In this document: positions 6,311 to 6,980 of the stretch, piece by piece
How positions within the stretch are numbered: the first letter of the stretch is position 1
How the letters are laid out: each line of letters starts with the position of its first letter
Source of the DNA: Eubacterium sp.
GTDB lineage: Bacteria; Bacillota; Clostridia; Oscillospirales; Acutalibacteraceae
Direction of reading: 5' to 3'
Assembly (NCBI GenBank): GCA_029052085.1
Contig: JAIDJS010000276.1
Coordinates: forward strand, 1-6,980
DNA length: 6,980 bases
The notes under the pieces: model-generated
The model's database searches: none
The model's input: the letters and a program-made list of their open reading frames with translations, nothing else
What the model was told of the DNA's origin: nothing
Made by a program: the position numbers and the translations under genes

Positions 6311-6748
6311 TTATAATATTTCCATTAATAAATCAATACCCATTTTATAGCTGTCCTTGCCATAGCCGCAGATTTGTTTTACACAAACATCCGTTATAAC
6401 GGAAATCTTTCTGAAATCCTCTCTTTTATGAATATCGCTCATATGAACCTCAACAAAAGGGGTAAAATCAGATACTGCTTCTATTGCATCACGAATTGCA
6501 TAGGAATAATGCGTATATGCGCCGGCATTGATAACTACGCCGTCAAATTCATCCTTGCTTTCGTGGATAATGTCAATCATATCGCCCTCGTGGTTAGACT
6601 GGAAAAATGACACTTTGGCACCGTTTGCCTTACCGTAGATTTTCAATTCCTCATTAATCTGCTTTAAGGTTTCGCCGCCGTAAACATTCTTTTTTCTGAT
6701 TCCCGTCATATTAAGATTGGGGCCGTTTAAAACAAGAATTTTTTTCAT
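6311..6748 (-). CDS. aroQ: Type II 3-dehydroquinate dehydratase
   Basis: Third step of the shikimate pathway: trans-dehydration of 3-dehydroquinate to 3-dehydroshikimate, feeding aromatic amino acids and folate; type II enzymes are cytosolic dodecamers. The 145 residues match the family length. Visible features: LNGPNLN (7-13), Arg18 and the catalytic Tyr23 in NVYG on the active-site lid, QSNHEGDMID (50-59), Asn74 in INAGAYTH (73-80), His102 in VEVHMSD (99-105), Arg113 in KREDFRK, and QICGYGKDSY (125-134). The lid reads TGIRKKNVYG where LG.REP..YG is usual, keeping the key Arg and Tyr. I use the ATG at 6748 because the family begins at MKKILVLNG. An in-frame ATG at 6760 would add MCIT, but lies only 2 nt from the AAAGG. 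That AAAGG is 14 nt from the chosen ATG, so the start is not fully settled. First gene of aroQ-efp-zinc ribbon. Confidence 0.96.
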   Translation of the reverse strand: MKKILVLNGPNLNMTGIRKKNVYGGETLKQINEELKIYGKANGAKVSFFQSNHEGDMIDIIHESKDEFDGVVINAGAYTHYSYAIRDAIEAVSDFTPFVEVHMSDIHKREDFRKISVITDVCVKQICGYGKDSYKMGIDLLMEIL

Positions 6749-6761
6749 AGTAATACACATA

Positions 6762-6822
6762 GCCTTTCCGGCTACAGATATAATTGAAAATCACGATTGT
6801 CCTTGTTGTAGCCGGATAAGGC
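6762..6822 (-). repeat. Imperfect inverted repeat enclosing the aroQ ribosome binding site
   Basis: Plus strand arms GCCTTTCCGGCTACA (6762-6776) and TGTAGCCGGATAAGGC (6807-6822) are reverse complements except for one extra base, giving 15 pairs with a single bulge. The arms are GC-rich in an AT-rich spacer. The minus-strand GGAAAGG (6763-6769), the only Shine-Dalgarno-like sequence for aroQ, lies within the stem. Confidence 0.8.
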
Positions 6823-6833
6823 GTGAATGTAAA
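6805..6833 (-). promoter_or_regulatory. Alternative aroQ promoter reading
   Basis: Minus strand TTTACA (6828-6833, 5/6), 17-bp spacer, TACAAC (6805-6810, 4/6). If used, the start would fall near 6798, inside the loop of the 6762-6822 inverted repeat, leaving the left arm out of the RNA; the repeat would then act as DNA, for example as a dimer-binding operator. Confidence 0.3.
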
Positions 6834-6918
6834 TTTAGCCATCTCAAAATGATACCATATGCAAATTTTGAGGGCAATATAACCGAGCTTAGTGTGATTT
6901 TTCACACCAACACCATTT

Positions 6919-6924
6919 AGTATA
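6919..6924 (-). promoter_or_regulatory. Possible -10 box for the aroQ operon
   Basis: TATACT on the minus strand (5/6), just downstream of the terminator at 6928-6965. The best -35 is a poor TTGCTT at 19 bp, inside the terminator stem, so this is a weak call without activator help. Confidence 0.35.
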
Positions 6925-6927
6925 TCC

Positions 6928-6965
6928 AAAAAATTTTAAGGGGAAGCAAAATTTTGCTCCCCCTT
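6928..6965 (-). terminator. Intrinsic terminator of an unseen gene to the right
   Basis: A palindrome centred on AAAATTTT at 6948-6955: arms 6938-6951 and 6952-6965 give 14 pairs. One of these (6944/6959) is G-U in minus-strand RNA but an A-C mismatch on the plus strand. The minus strand then reads AAAA and six T (6928-6933); the plus strand has no T run. It therefore most likely ends a minus-strand gene outside the window and insulates the aroQ operon from it. Confidence 0.65.
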
Positions 6966-6980
6966 TGATATGTATAATAT

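Larger units (their letters stand above)
6749..6912 (-). promoter_or_regulatory. Structured upstream region of aroQ (candidate regulatory leader)
   Basis: If transcription starts after the -10 box at 6919-6924, aroQ has a leader of about 160 nt with three successive hairpins on the minus strand: GTGTGA/TCACAC with a 4-nt loop (6892-6907), CTCAAAAT/ATTTTGAG with a 14-nt loop (6843-6872), and a 15-bp stem with a 30-nt loop (6762-6822) that contains the aroQ ribosome binding site. I do not recognise any known riboswitch consensus, and there is no T-box GGTGG core. Another promoter reading at 6805-6833 would remove most of the leader. Confidence 0.4.

Overview
The window looks like a chromosomal piece from a low-GC, endospore-forming member of the Clostridia (Oscillospiraceae/Ruminococcaceae type is my best guess). 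The reasons are the AT-rich sequence, strong GGAGG-type ribosome binding sites, a ypeB spore-germination gene, a short ProB without a PUA domain, and an efp-linked acidic zinc-ribbon gene of a kind I associate with Clostridia. The core genes carry no sign of recent transfer.

Left block, minus strand (1-3323): proB (glutamate 5-kinase) and proA (glutamyl phosphate reductase) are 2 bp apart and supply the first two steps of proline synthesis. Fifty-five bases beyond proA lies a polysaccharide flippase-like membrane protein that runs off the left edge; its reading frame is open for 415 codons. A sigma-A-like promoter (-10 at 3381-3386) serves proB.

Middle block, plus strand (3468-5177): ypeB, divergent from proB, encodes the spore-cortex germination protein. 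No sleB partner is visible. A small lipoprotein with a Thr/Asn linker and an Ala/Asp-rich helical tail follows. The block ends at a strong terminator that can work in both directions, beside a second perfect 14-bp hairpin.

Right block, minus strand (5290-6748): aroQ (type II dehydroquinase), efp (elongation factor P) and an acidic, Cys-rich zinc-ribbon protein with an Asp-Cys repeat read as one operon. The pepP gene that often sits between aroQ and efp in Firmicutes is absent. The 232 bases upstream of aroQ (6749-6980) are the longest stretch without a confident gene. They hold a terminator for a gene beyond the right edge and a region with three hairpins. The last hairpin buries the only ribosome-binding-like sequence of aroQ, which makes this region the best candidate for an undescribed regulatory element. 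No gene-free stretch exceeds 300 bases.
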